The notes under the pieces were generated by a model, which had not been told where the DNA came from, did no database searches, and saw only the letters and a list, made by a program, of their open reading frames with translations. Of a stretch of 15,477 bases of DNA, positions 1-7,032 are shown piece after piece. Source of the DNA: JAGOSP01 sp964428075 (GTDB lineage: Bacteria; Patescibacteriota; Minisyncoccia; Moranbacterales; UBA1568). The stretch is from assembly GCA_964428075.1 (NCBI GenBank), contig CAYRWQ010000019.1, forward strand, positions 1 to 15,477, in the 5' to 3' direction. The translations under genes were made by a program, and so were the position numbers. Within the stretch, counting starts at the first letter, position 1, and each line of letters begins with the position of its first letter.

Positions 1-6
1 AAAAAA

Positions 7-29
7 GATGGGGTGAGAATTCACCCATC
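7..29. repeat. Hairpin-forming inverted repeat before lepA
   Basis: Bases 7-16 and 21-29 can pair as a stem of about nine base pairs with one bulged G (position 13) and a GAAT loop. It is preceded by six A residues at 1-6 and not followed by a T run. On the minus strand this would look like a hairpin followed by a T tract. On the plus strand it may be the terminator of a gene just outside the window. The stem covers a GTG at 13 that opens the longest form of the lepA frame, which argues against using that GTG as the start. The role remains uncertain. Confidence 0.4.
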
Positions 30-114
30 CTTGCTTCAAATGCATTTTTTCCGTAGTGTGAGAAGACAGTCGTTTTTGTTCTCCTTGGTGTTTGATTATG
101 GACCTCTCTTTACT

Positions 115-1926
115 ATGCAGCAAGAATATATACGTAATTTCTGTATTATCGCGCATATCGATCACGGGAAAAGCACCCTGGCTGATCGTTTAATCGAGCT
201 TACTCACACGGTAGAGGATCGAAAGATGAAGGAGCAACTGCTTGATCAGATGGATCTTGAGCGGGAGCGAGGCATCACGATTAAGCTTCAGCCGGTTCAG
301 ATGTATTACACACTTGGTGGAATCAAGTACCAGCTCAATTTGGTTGATACGCCCGGGCACGTCGATTTTCACTATGAGGTTTCGCGCTCGCTAGCCGCTG
401 TTGAAGGCGCGGTGCTGTTGGTGGACGCGACAAAGGGGGTACAAGCACAGACGCTCGCTAATCTGTATCTGGCTGTTGAACAAGGATTGACTATTCTACC
501 CGTGGTGAACAAGATTGATTTACCCAATGCGCAAGTCGAAAAAACGAAGAAAGAAATCATGCACGTATTGGGCTGTATTGAAGAGGATATTTTGGAAGCG
601 AGCGGGAAGACGGGTGTCGGAGTATTGTCGATACTCGAGCGCGTAATCGGGCGTGTCCCTGCACCACAGGGGGATCGTGATACAAAACTGCGCGCTCTGA
701 TTTTTGACTCAGTGTATAATATTTATAAGGGTGTCGTAGCGTATGTGCGGGTAGTAGACGGGAGTGTGAAACGCGATGACGTACTGCACATGCTTGGAAC
801 AGGCAATGAGAGCGTGACGGTTGAGGTTGGCGTTTTTAAACCAAATCTGATTGCAAACGATATTCTTGAAGCCGGGATGATTGGATATATCGCGACCGGA
901 TTGAAAGACGTGGCTCATTGTCGAGTCGGGGATACGATTACTTGGAAACCGAAAGAGCGAGAACAAATTGGAGTTGATATGTTACCCGGGTATCGTGAAA
1001 TCAGGCCGACTGTGTACGCGAGTCTGTATCCAATCGATGGGGATGAATACGGATCAATGCGCGATGCGTTGGAAAAGCTGAGGCTTAATGATGCAGCTTT
1101 TGTTTTTGAGCCAGAATCCAATGAAGCTCTTGGTAGGGGTTTTCGGTGCGGTTTTCTTGGGCTTTTGCATCTGGAAATCATCCAAGAACGCTTGCGGCGC
1201 GAATTCTCCTTGGAACCGACCATTACTACGCCTTCGGTGGTGTATGAAGTGAAACTGTTCGGACAGGCTGATCCGGTGATGCTGTATTCTCCTTCGAGTC
1301 TACCGGATCCATCAAATATCGAAACGATCTCAGAACCGTATGTCGATCTGGCCATTGTCACGCCGAGCGAATATCTTGGCAATGTCATGCATCTCTCGCA
1401 AAAAATCAGGGCCACATACAAGAATACAGAATATCTCGATGAAGAGCGCGTCTTGCTTTCATTTGATGCGCCGCTCATGGATGTCATTATCAATTTCCAT
1501 GATGAGTTGAAAAGTGCGACTCAGGGGTATGGGTCAATGAATTACGAGCCAGTTGGGTATCGTGTGAGTGATGTAGAACGACTCGATATACTGGTCGCCG
1601 GCGATCGGGTTGATGCTTTTTCCCGCATGGTTCCGAAACGTCTACTTCAGGAGGAGGGAAAACGGATAGTGGAGAAATTGAAGCTGGTGATTCCACGGCA
1701 AAATTTCGCTGTGGCGCTTCAAGCGGCGGTGGGAGCCAAAGTGATAGCGCGCGAAACTATTGCTGCTTTTCGTAAGGACGTGACAGGCGGTCTGTATGGG
1801 GGCGATTTTTCGCGAAAGAAGAAATTGTTAGAAAAACAGAAGCGCGGGAAGAAGAAGGCGAAAGAGATCGGGCATGGTAAAGTGTCTATTCCGGGAGAGG
1901 CTTTTTTAGCAATCCTGAAGAATTAG
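115..1926 (+). CDS. lepA: Elongation factor 4 (LepA), ribosome back-translocase GTPase
   Basis: LepA is a cytoplasmic GTPase that binds the ribosome and helps with stalled or mistranslocated elongation complexes and with initiation. Counting from the ATG at 115 the protein has 603 residues, the usual length. GTPase motifs are visible: G1 AHIDHGKST (13-21), the RERGITIK switch I region (50-57), DTPGH (78-82) and NKID (132-135). The LepA-specific C-terminal domain follows, with the SATQGYGSMNYEP stretch, the PRQNF segment and the lysine-rich KKLLEKQKRGKKKAKE tail ending near IPGEAF. The frame stays open upstream to a GTG at 13 and beyond. I chose 115 because homology starts right after it (MQQEYIRNFCIIAHIDHG) and the extra 34 residues look like untranslated DNA. 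There is no Shine-Dalgarno sequence before either start. All key motifs are intact, so it should be functional. Confidence 0.96.
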   Translation: MQQEYIRNFCIIAHIDHGKSTLADRLIELTHTVEDRKMKEQLLDQMDLERERGITIKLQPVQMYYTLGGIKYQLNLVDTPGHVDFHYEVSRSLAAVEGAVLLVDATKGVQAQTLANLYLAVEQGLTILPVVNKIDLPNAQVEKTKKEIMHVLGCIEEDILEASGKTGVGVLSILERVIGRVPAPQGDRDTKLRALIFDSVYNIYKGVVAYVRVVDGSVKRDDVLHMLGTGNESVTVEVGVFKPNLIANDILEAGMIGYIATGLKDVAHCRVGDTITWKPKEREQIGVDMLPGYREIRPTVYASLYPIDGDEYGSMRDALEKLRLNDAAFVFEPESNEALGRGFRCGFLGLLHLEIIQERLRREFSLEPTITTPSVVYEVKLFGQADPVMLYSPSSLPDPSNIETISEPYVDLAIVTPSEYLGNVMHLSQKIRATYKNTEYLDEERVLLSFDAPLMDVIINFHDELKSATQGYGSMNYEPVGYRVSDVERLDILVAGDRVDAFSRMVPKRLLQEEGKRIVEKLKLVIPRQNFAVALQAAVGAKVIARETIAAFRKDVTGGLYGGDFSRKKKLLEKQKRGKKKAKEIGHGKVSIPGEAFLAILKN

Positions 1927-1944
1927 TCATGGCGGGAGAGTTTT

Positions 1945-1973
1945 TTTGCGTCAGAATATACCTGTGGTATACT
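1945..1973 (+). promoter_or_regulatory. Likely sigma70-type promoter upstream of the receiver gene
   Basis: TATACT at 1968-1973 is preceded by TG at 1965-1966, an extended -10 arrangement. A weak -35 (TTTGCG at 1945-1950) lies 17 bases upstream. Transcription from here would start near 1980 and give a leader of about 60 nt before the ATG at 2042. Confidence 0.5.
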
Positions 1974-2006
1974 GGCACTAAGTTCTTCTGTCTTGTGGGG
2001 ATGTTT

Positions 2007-2036
2007 TTGTTTTTATAATAATGTATTTTATATTAT
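2007..2036 (+). promoter_or_regulatory. Possible second, leaderless promoter for the receiver gene
   Basis: TATTAT at 2031-2036 ends five bases before the ATG at 2042, and TTGTTT at 2007-2012 lies 18 bases upstream of it. Transcription would begin at or next to the start codon. A perfect TATAAT also sits at 2014-2019 but directly precedes the in-frame upstream ATG at 2021. The region is AT-rich, so chance matches are likely. Confidence 0.4.
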
Positions 2037-2041
2037 TTCGT

Positions 2042-2590
2042 ATGACCGAACGAATCACGAGTGTACTGCTCATCGACGACGATGCTAATTCACGAGGTTT
2101 GTATGCGGAGGTGTTTCGCGCGGCGCATTTCGATGTTCGTGAGGCGAATGATGGATTGGAAGGGTTGGAGATGGCGAATCAGATTGTGCCGAATGTGATC
2201 CTCTCCGGGATTATCATGCCGCGCATGGATGGTTTTCAACTCGTGGAAGCGTTGCGAAAAAACGTCTCGACTGCCGATGTACCAGTGATGTTTTTGTCAC
2301 ATTTAGGACGAGAAGAAGATGCTGCGCGTTCGAAATCACTGGGAGTGAAGGATTTCATTGTGCAGAGCATGGTGTCGCCGGCTGAGGTGGTCAGTCGGGT
2401 AAAAAATGTTCTCGAAAACAAGGAATATTGCGTGAACATTGATCCGCATAGTCTTGATGCCGAGAGACTCTCACGAGAACTTGGTATCAATGAGGATCTT
2501 CGCACACCGGATGGGGGGAAATGGGTTTTGCGTCTTCGTCTTCGCAGTCTCGATAAACAGCAGTTTGACGCGGAACTGATCGCCGAATAG
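2042..2590 (+). CDS. Atypical receiver-domain protein (phosphoacceptor Asp missing)
   Basis: The first 125 or so residues form a CheY-like receiver domain. It has an acidic cluster LLIDDD (9-14), the IIMPRMDG turn (57-64), SHL (86-88) and the LGVKDFIV stretch (100-107). In a working receiver the residue before I-x-M-P is the phosphorylated Asp. Here it is Gly56 (codon GGG at 2207-2209). The conserved Lys near the end is Gln108, in VQS instead of the usual TKP or VKS. It should therefore not be phosphorylated in the standard way and may act as a pseudo-receiver that binds a partner constitutively. The last 55 residues are an unrecognised extension with no helix-turn-helix I can identify. No histidine kinase gene is adjacent. 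An in-frame ATG at 2021 would add seven residues. I prefer 2042 because the receiver fold begins there and a -10-like box lies in between. No Shine-Dalgarno sequence is present. Confidence 0.85.
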   Translation: MTERITSVLLIDDDANSRGLYAEVFRAAHFDVREANDGLEGLEMANQIVPNVILSGIIMPRMDGFQLVEALRKNVSTADVPVMFLSHLGREEDAARSKSLGVKDFIVQSMVSPAEVVSRVKNVLENKEYCVNIDPHSLDAERLSRELGINEDLRTPDGGKWVLRLRLRSLDKQQFDAELIAE

Positions 2591-2632
2591 AGAGTAGGGT
2601 GTTGTGCTTCTTTATTATATCTTGCGTGTGGT

Positions 2633-4336
2633 ATGGCGGCATGGAAATTCCGTATATTGGAGCGACGGACGTTTTCAAGTCCTTTGCATCCAATCGTGGC
2701 GCTGTTGTTGGAGCAGCGTGGATTTTTAGAAGAAGATCAACGATTGCATTTTTTGGCGCCTCAATATGACCGTGACTTACATGATCCGTTTTTATTTTCT
2801 CAGATGAGTCGCGTCGTTGAGCGGATCAAGCGTTCTTTGAGGCATGCTGAGCCACTGGGTATTTTTGGCGATTATGATGCTGATGGGGTGACATCTTCGG
2901 TCGTGATGCGTGAGTCGATTGAAGCGTTAGGGGGTCGTGTGGTCGTGTATATTCCACAAAAAGATACCGAAGGGCATGGACTCAACGTTCACGCTCTTCA
3001 TTTTTTCACTGAGCAGGGAGTGAGACTCGTGATGACACTCGATTGCGGTATGATGAATCATACAGAAATCGGTGAAGCAAATGCGCTCGGACTTGATGTG
3101 ATTATTATTGATCATCATCATGTTCCGAAGGTATTGCCGGAGGCCTACGCTATTATCAACCCTAAATTACCTGGTGAGACGTATCCGTTTCGTGATCTGT
3201 GTGGAGCGGGTACGACGTTTAAGGTGGCACAGGCACTGTTCCGTCGTCTAGCTCCCGAGAAGGAAGAACAGCTGAAGTGGTTGCTCGATGTCGTGGCTGT
3301 TGGAACCGTAGCTGACGTGATGCCGCTTGTAGGAGAGAATCGGGTTCTGGTGACATACGGATTGATTGTGCTTTCTCGTACGAGGCGTGTCGGATTTCAG
3401 GAGATGTTTCGGGTAGGGAGGACACCTTTCGATTCGGAAAAGAGACCATCGGCTCGGGATATCGCTTTCCAAATCGCGCCACGAATCAACGCTGCCTCAC
3501 GTATGGCTCATGCTATGTTGGCGCATGATTTATTGATGGAATCCGATACGGACAAGGCGAGTAAGCTGGCCGGCGAACTTGAAGAACACAATAATGCCCG
3601 TCGGAAACTGAGTACCGAAATGACGGAGCGGGTTCATGCGCTCGTTGAGACAAAATATTGGAACAAGAAGTTCATTTTTGCAGTAGACAAGGAGTATCCG
3701 TTTGGTATAGTCGGGCTTATTGCAGGACGAGTTGCGCATACCTATCGGAAGCCGACTTGTATACTCTCTCGGGGAGCCAGTGAAAGTATGGGGTCATTCC
3801 GGAGTATTCCCGAATTCGATATCATTGAAGCGCTTGAAAAATGTGCCGACCTCTTAGTGAAATTCGGCGGACATGCTCAAGCGGCTGGTATGACGATTAA
3901 AAATGAGAACCTTGATGCGTTTTACGAGCGATTCAGCGCCTTGGTCGAGGATGGTTTGCGTGAAGTTACGACTGAGCCGGAGTTGTGGATAGACATGGAA
4001 ATACGGCCGACTGATATTGTGTTCGAACTTGTGAACACGCTCGCCCGCTTCGCGCCTTTTGGCGAGAGTAACACCGAACCGATCTTTTCGCTCTCTGATA
4101 TGCGAGTGAAACAGGTGCGTTTTGTGGGCAAGGGGGACAAACATCTGAAGTTTCTTTTAGAATCCTCTGATGGACTCAAGTCATTTGATGCAATCGCTTT
4201 TTCTTTAGGTGAGAGATTTTCAACGATTTCAGAAGGCGATCGACTTGATATTGCTTTCACTTTGGAGGAGAATGTGTGGAATGGACGATCGTCCATTCAG
4301 CTTAAATTAATAGATCTGTGTTTAAAAGGAGGATAG
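2633..4336 (+). CDS. recJ: Single-stranded-DNA-specific exonuclease RecJ
   Basis: RecJ degrades single-stranded DNA 5' to 3' in recombination, mismatch repair and base-excision repair, using two metal ions. At 567 residues it matches the usual bacterial length. DHH-family motifs appear in order: FGDYDADGVTS (78-88), TLDCGM (135-140), IIDHHHVP (158-165) with the signature DHH at 160-162, GAGTTFKV (191-198), and GTVADVMPL (224-232). The RINAASRM motif follows at 284-291. The DHHA1-type GGHAQAAGM stretch (412-420) and a C-terminal OB-like region come last. All metal-binding motifs look intact. The ATG at 2633 has no Shine-Dalgarno sequence. The stop codon overlaps the ribosome-binding region of the next gene, so the two are probably co-transcribed and translationally coupled. 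Confidence 0.95.
   Translation: MAAWKFRILERRTFSSPLHPIVALLLEQRGFLEEDQRLHFLAPQYDRDLHDPFLFSQMSRVVERIKRSLRHAEPLGIFGDYDADGVTSSVVMRESIEALGGRVVVYIPQKDTEGHGLNVHALHFFTEQGVRLVMTLDCGMMNHTEIGEANALGLDVIIIDHHHVPKVLPEAYAIINPKLPGETYPFRDLCGAGTTFKVAQALFRRLAPEKEEQLKWLLDVVAVGTVADVMPLVGENRVLVTYGLIVLSRTRRVGFQEMFRVGRTPFDSEKRPSARDIAFQIAPRINAASRMAHAMLAHDLLMESDTDKASKLAGELEEHNNARRKLSTEMTERVHALVETKYWNKKFIFAVDKEYPFGIVGLIAGRVAHTYRKPTCILSRGASESMGSFRSIPEFDIIEALEKCADLLVKFGGHAQAAGMTIKNENLDAFYERFSALVEDGLREVTTEPELWIDMEIRPTDIVFELVNTLARFAPFGESNTEPIFSLSDMRVKQVRFVGKGDKHLKFLLESSDGLKSFDAIAFSLGERFSTISEGDRLDIAFTLEENVWNGRSSIQLKLIDLCLKGG
4326..4332 (+). promoter_or_regulatory. Strong Shine-Dalgarno sequence deciding a GTG start
   Basis: AAGGAGG lies eight bases before the GTG at 4341 and two bases before the recJ stop codon (4334-4336). 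It is the only strong ribosome-binding site in the window and it is what supports GTG as the start of the small downstream gene. Confidence 0.8.
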
Positions 4337-4340
4337 TTCG

Positions 4341-4727
4341 GTGGGTACTTTTTCCAAGAAACAAGTTGTGTGTGTGCGGTTGCGTGAGGCGATAGGGAAG
4401 CAATGGGTTTGGAAGTTGGGTATCGTACTCGATGTTATCACTGAAAATCGTGCAGGAACGTTGTACAAGGTTTCGATACCCTCTGAGGGAGGTTTTCGAC
4501 GGAGCGGCCCGTACGTGATGTATCTTTCCGGGACAGAGAGTGAATGTGACACGATAGTTCTTCCCGATAATCCGCTTGCGTTATTGTGCTGGCGTTTGAT
4601 GAGTAGGACTTTCCTCGATCGTTTTAGGCGAGGAGAGGTTCTGAAAAATAGAGACGTTCATCTGGTTGGAAAAAGCTATGTCTATCCTCCTGATCCCAAG
4701 GTTCTTTATTCGGAAACTTCTTCTTGA
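4341..4727 (+). CDS. Conserved-looking hypothetical protein, 128 aa
   Basis: I do not recognise this protein. It starts with GTG behind a strong AAGGAGG and follows recJ by four bases, so it is very likely real, translated with recJ, and ended by the terminator at 4731-4766. The first half (residues 8-70) alternates basic, aromatic and beta-prone residues (QVVCVRLREAIGKQWVWKLG, later TLYKVSIP). It could be a small beta-barrel, but this is only an impression from composition. Residues 76-100 look helical and basic (LALLCWRLMSRTFLDRFRRG). There is no signal peptide or membrane segment. It has three cysteines that are not arranged as a zinc site. A role linked to nucleic acids would fit the charge and the recJ neighbour, but nothing in the sequence proves it. 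Confidence 0.75.
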   Translation: MGTFSKKQVVCVRLREAIGKQWVWKLGIVLDVITENRAGTLYKVSIPSEGGFRRSGPYVMYLSGTESECDTIVLPDNPLALLCWRLMSRTFLDRFRRGEVLKNRDVHLVGKSYVYPPDPKVLYSETSS

Positions 4728-4730
4728 TTT

Positions 4731-4766
4731 GGCTGCCCGAGAATCTTTCGGGCAGCCCATTTTTTT
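4731..4766 (+). terminator. Intrinsic terminator after recJ and the 128-aa gene
   Basis: GGCTGCCCGA (4731-4740) and TCGGGCAGCC (4748-4757) form a perfect ten-base-pair GC-rich stem with a seven-base loop, followed by a T run at 4760-4766. It begins three bases after the TGA of the preceding gene. This is the clearest terminator in the window and also confirms that TGA is read as a stop. Confidence 0.93.
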
Positions 4767-4794
4767 GTAGGAAGACGAGAGGATATGGTATAGT
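4765..4794 (+). promoter_or_regulatory. Promoter for the RNase HI gene, likely leaderless
   Basis: TATAGT at 4789-4794 with TG at 4786-4787 is an extended -10. TTGTAG at 4765-4770 lies 18 bases upstream and overlaps the T run of the preceding terminator. The -10 ends five bases before the ATG at 4800, so transcription would start on or beside the start codon and the mRNA would have no leader. Confidence 0.6.
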
Positions 4795-4799
4795 GAGTT

Positions 4800-5228
4800 A
4801 TGGAAAAAATTATTTTGTATACAGACGGGGGTTCTCGCGGGAATCCGGGTCCGTCGGCACTTGGGGTGCATATTGAGACACTGAGGAAAAGCTACGGTGA
4901 ATTTCTGGGTAAAAAAACCAACAATGAAGCGGAGTACGCGGCGATTGTCTCGGCCCTGAAGAAAGTCAAATCGCTTATTGGTAAAGAGCAGGCCAAAAAG
5001 ACGGATGTTGAGGTACGTATGGACAGCGAATTGGCATGCAAGCAACTCAATCATGAGTATAAGATCGAAAATGCGAAACTTCAGCCGCTTTTTCTTCAGG
5101 TATGGAATTTGATGCTCGATTTTGGAGGTGTCGTTTTTGTGCATGTGCCGAGGGAACAAAACACATTAGCGGATGCGGAGGCGAATAAGGCGATGGATAT
5201 GGCCTTAAAACAACAAAGTCTTCTTTGA
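4800..5228 (+). CDS. rnhA: Ribonuclease HI
   Basis: RNase HI cuts the RNA strand of RNA-DNA hybrids, removing Okazaki primers and R-loops in the cytoplasm. The 142-residue protein shows the family core: YTDGGSRGNPG (7-17) with catalytic Asp9, NNEAEY (41-46) with Glu43, MDSELA (74-79) with Asp75, and the HVPREQNTLADAEAN region (115-129) with the final Asp125. The full DEDD set is present, so it should be active. The VPREQN-AD pattern is that of the shorter, RnhA-like proteins without the basic-loop extension of the E. coli enzyme. The ATG at 4800 starts right where homology begins and lies five bases after a -10 box, which suggests a leaderless transcript. The next gene follows by 18 bases, so an operon with the adaptor and DedA genes is likely. 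Confidence 0.93.
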   Translation: MEKIILYTDGGSRGNPGPSALGVHIETLRKSYGEFLGKKTNNEAEYAAIVSALKKVKSLIGKEQAKKTDVEVRMDSELACKQLNHEYKIENAKLQPLFLQVWNLMLDFGGVVFVHVPREQNTLADAEANKAMDMALKQQSLL

Positions 5229-5246
5229 TTAAAGCACGATCTATAT

Positions 5247-6245
5247 ATGTCGACAGGAAGAAAAAGAGTTATTGGACTACTTCTCTTAGCCGTAGTCATT
5301 GGTGTGGCCTGGTATTGGTGGCAAGCACGACCACCGAAGCCATTATGGGTGTCTGAGCCGGTGCAACGCAGAGATGTCCTTGAAACCGTTTCCGTTGTTG
5401 GTAGGATTGAACCAACTGAGTATGTCGATCTTTCATTGCCTACTATTGGTACGGTCATCAAATTACCTTTTGAACAAGGCATGGTGTTGCAACGGGGTGA
5501 TACTATCGCGGTACTTGATACTTCGGTTCTAGAATCAGGATTGCGTAAGGCACAAGTGGCATTGCTTATCGCTGAAAAGAGTGAGCAATTAGCGCATCGG
5601 CATTGGGATGATCTGAAACCCGAAGAAAGAGCAATTAAAAAATTGACGACCAAACAGGCGCGCGAAGATGTTCAGACCATCGTATCGCAGATTCAGGAAA
5701 GCCGTATTGTCGCTCCATTTGATGGTACATTGTCGAAATTGGATATCAAAGTGGGTGAGACAGTCGGAGCCGGTCGTATTATCGGCAGGATTTCAGAGTC
5801 TCAACGTTTTATCCTGAAGGCCGACGTGCCGGAGTCTGATATTGCTCAGGTTGTCCCGGGTAAATTGGCTAGCGTTACTTTTGACGCATTGTCATCGGAT
5901 GAGCGATTTTCGGCGAGTGTGTTTGCGGTGGAGTCATCTTCTACGGTTATTCAGGATGTTATCTATTACACAGTGACTTTCATGCTTGAACAGCAGGACG
6001 AGCGATTGAAGGAAGGTATGAGTGCTGATATTGATGTTATGGTTTCTGAGCGTACACAGGTTTTGACGGTTCCGTATCGGGCACTGTTTCGTGAAGGAGG
6101 CCAGGTTTTTGTCGAGGTAGTACAAAGCGAGACGGTTTCAGAACGTCGGTCAGTCGAGGTGGGGGTGGAAGGTGACGATGGTGTCACAGAAGTCGTGTCG
6201 GGACTGATGGAGGGAGAGCGGGTGGTTGTTGGTAAGGTGAAATAG
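5247..6245 (+). CDS. HlyD/MacA-type efflux adaptor protein (periplasmic adaptor family)
   Basis: This family links an inner-membrane transporter (RND or MacB-type ABC) to outer parts of an export machine. The 332-residue protein has an N-terminal membrane anchor (residues 8-24, preceded by RKR). It continues with a beta strand and lipoyl half-motif (about 60-92, with VLQRGDTIAVLD), a short helical hairpin (95-150), and the second lipoyl half (RIVAPFDGTLSKLDIKVG, 153-170). A beta-barrel (187-265) and a membrane-proximal domain (to 332, ending VSGLMEGERVVVGKVK) follow. The lipoyl motif APFDG is classic. The hairpin is short, as in adaptors of organisms without a TolC partner. No permease or ATPase gene is next to it. 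It sits 18 bases after rnhA and 25 bases before dedA. The substrate cannot be predicted. Confidence 0.88.
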   Translation: MSTGRKRVIGLLLLAVVIGVAWYWWQARPPKPLWVSEPVQRRDVLETVSVVGRIEPTEYVDLSLPTIGTVIKLPFEQGMVLQRGDTIAVLDTSVLESGLRKAQVALLIAEKSEQLAHRHWDDLKPEERAIKKLTTKQAREDVQTIVSQIQESRIVAPFDGTLSKLDIKVGETVGAGRIIGRISESQRFILKADVPESDIAQVVPGKLASVTFDALSSDERFSASVFAVESSSTVIQDVIYYTVTFMLEQQDERLKEGMSADIDVMVSERTQVLTVPYRALFREGGQVFVEVVQSETVSERRSVEVGVEGDDGVTEVVSGLMEGERVVVGKVK

Positions 6246-6270
6246 TTTTTTTGTTAATCTATTGCTGCGT

Positions 6271-6879
6271 ATGTCTTATTTTGGTGTTGATCTGGCAGAA
6301 TTGATTCGAGCGGTGGGTTTGGTTGGACTCTTTATTCTCGTGTTCGCGGAGACAGGACTTTTTCTCGGATTTTTCTTCCCGGGAGACAGTCTGCTTTTTG
6401 TTGCGGGTTTGCTCGCGGCACAGGGATTATTTCCCATACCAATGTTGATATCCGTGCTTTTGGTTGCGGCAATTACGGGGAATATAGTTGGGTATTGGTT
6501 CGGAAAAAAAGTTGGTCCGAAGTTATTTGAGCGTGATGACTCATTATTATTTCACAAGGCCCACGTAAGGCGCGCGCAATCCTTTTATGAGAAGCACGGA
6601 GCAAAAACGATTATGTTGGCACGTTTTGTCCCTATTGTACGTACATTTGGACCGATTGTGGCCGGTATTGCCGGGATGAACTATCGCAGCTTCATGACGT
6701 ACAATATTTTAGGCGCTGTGCTGTGGACATTTGGATTGACTCTTGGCGGGTATCTTTTCGGGAACCTCATTACAGACGTCGATCGTTATTTGCTGCCGGT
6801 TATTCTTGCCATCATCGTCATCTCTTTTCTTCCGGCCGTATGGCATATCTGGAAGGAAAAACACACACATTCGACATAG
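6271..6879 (+). CDS. DedA-family (SNARE-associated/VTT domain) membrane protein
   Basis: DedA proteins are polytopic membrane proteins; some members move undecaprenyl phosphate or other lipids across the membrane. The 202-residue protein matches the family length. Visible family hallmarks are an acidic residue in the first membrane segment (AETGLFLGFFFPGDSLLF, Glu27 and Asp39) and the ARFVPIVRTFGPIVAGIAGM block (117-136) with Arg118 and Arg124. The NILGAVLW stretch (145-152) and a GGYLFGN turn (159-165) follow. About five hydrophobic segments are present and the tail is basic. I start at the ATG at 6271. A TTG at 6262 in the same frame would add only three residues. No Shine-Dalgarno sequence is seen. 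It is probably in one operon with the adaptor gene. A lipid-carrier recycling role would fit the family, but the substrate is inferred. Confidence 0.92.
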   Translation: MSYFGVDLAELIRAVGLVGLFILVFAETGLFLGFFFPGDSLLFVAGLLAAQGLFPIPMLISVLLVAAITGNIVGYWFGKKVGPKLFERDDSLLFHKAHVRRAQSFYEKHGAKTIMLARFVPIVRTFGPIVAGIAGMNYRSFMTYNILGAVLWTFGLTLGGYLFGNLITDVDRYLLPVILAIIVISFLPAVWHIWKEKHTHST

Positions 6880-6891
6880 AAGAGCCCGAGC

Positions 6892-6929
6892 GATATCAAT
6901 GCAGCGCGTATTGCTGTCTTTTTGATATC
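6892..6929. repeat. Inverted repeat able to form a two-part stem-loop
   Basis: GATATCAA (6892-6899) and TTGATATC (6922-6929) are perfect 8-bp arms. Inside them GCAGC (6901-6905) pairs with GCTGT (6913-6917), including one G-U pair, around a seven-base loop. There is no T run after the stem, so it is not a standard terminator. It could stabilise the 3' end of the dedA message or be a protein-binding site. Confidence 0.5.
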
Positions 6930-6951
6930 TCCACGAGGCGGGTGAGGATAG

Positions 6952-6970
6952 GCATTTGCCAAGTAAATGC
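6952..6970. repeat. Short inverted repeat
   Basis: GCATTT (6952-6957) and AAATGC (6965-6970) flank a seven-base spacer, about 35 bases upstream of the -35 element of the next promoter. The position suits an activator or repressor site, but six-base arms can arise by chance. Confidence 0.35.
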
Positions 6971-7004
6971 ATCGGTATGGAGGAATGTGTGCGAGGGGCG
7001 GGTT

Positions 7005-7032
7005 TTGACAAAAGATATGAGAGGTGTAAGAT
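7005..7032 (+). promoter_or_regulatory. Sigma70-type promoter of the hydrogenase-like operon
   Basis: A perfect TTGACA at 7005-7010 is followed, 16 bases later, by TAAGAT at 7027-7032. Transcription should begin near 7039, on the GGATATCC palindrome (7036-7043), giving a leader of about 65 nt before the ATG at 7104. AAGATAT occurs twice, at 7012-7018 in the spacer and 7028-7034 across the -10, 16 bases apart on the same face region. This may be an operator. Confidence 0.72.

Noticed and set aside
13..114. N-terminal extension of lepA from a GTG at 13
   Set aside because: The extra 34 residues have no LepA homology, lie over a hairpin, and give an unusual length; homology starts at the ATG at 115.
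915..1493. 192-codon open frame on the minus strand inside lepA
   Set aside because: It is fully antisense to a conserved gene, has a shadow composition (Ser/Arg rich) and no recognisable motif.
2613..2618. TATTAT box just upstream of recJ as a promoter
   Set aside because: No -35 element at a suitable distance; TTGTGC at 2602 is too close. Left as unsupported.
4581..5653. Overlapping minus-strand frames (192 and 185 codons) across the terminator, rnhA and the adaptor gene
   Set aside because: They run antisense to confident genes and across a strong terminator and promoter; no protein motif is seen.
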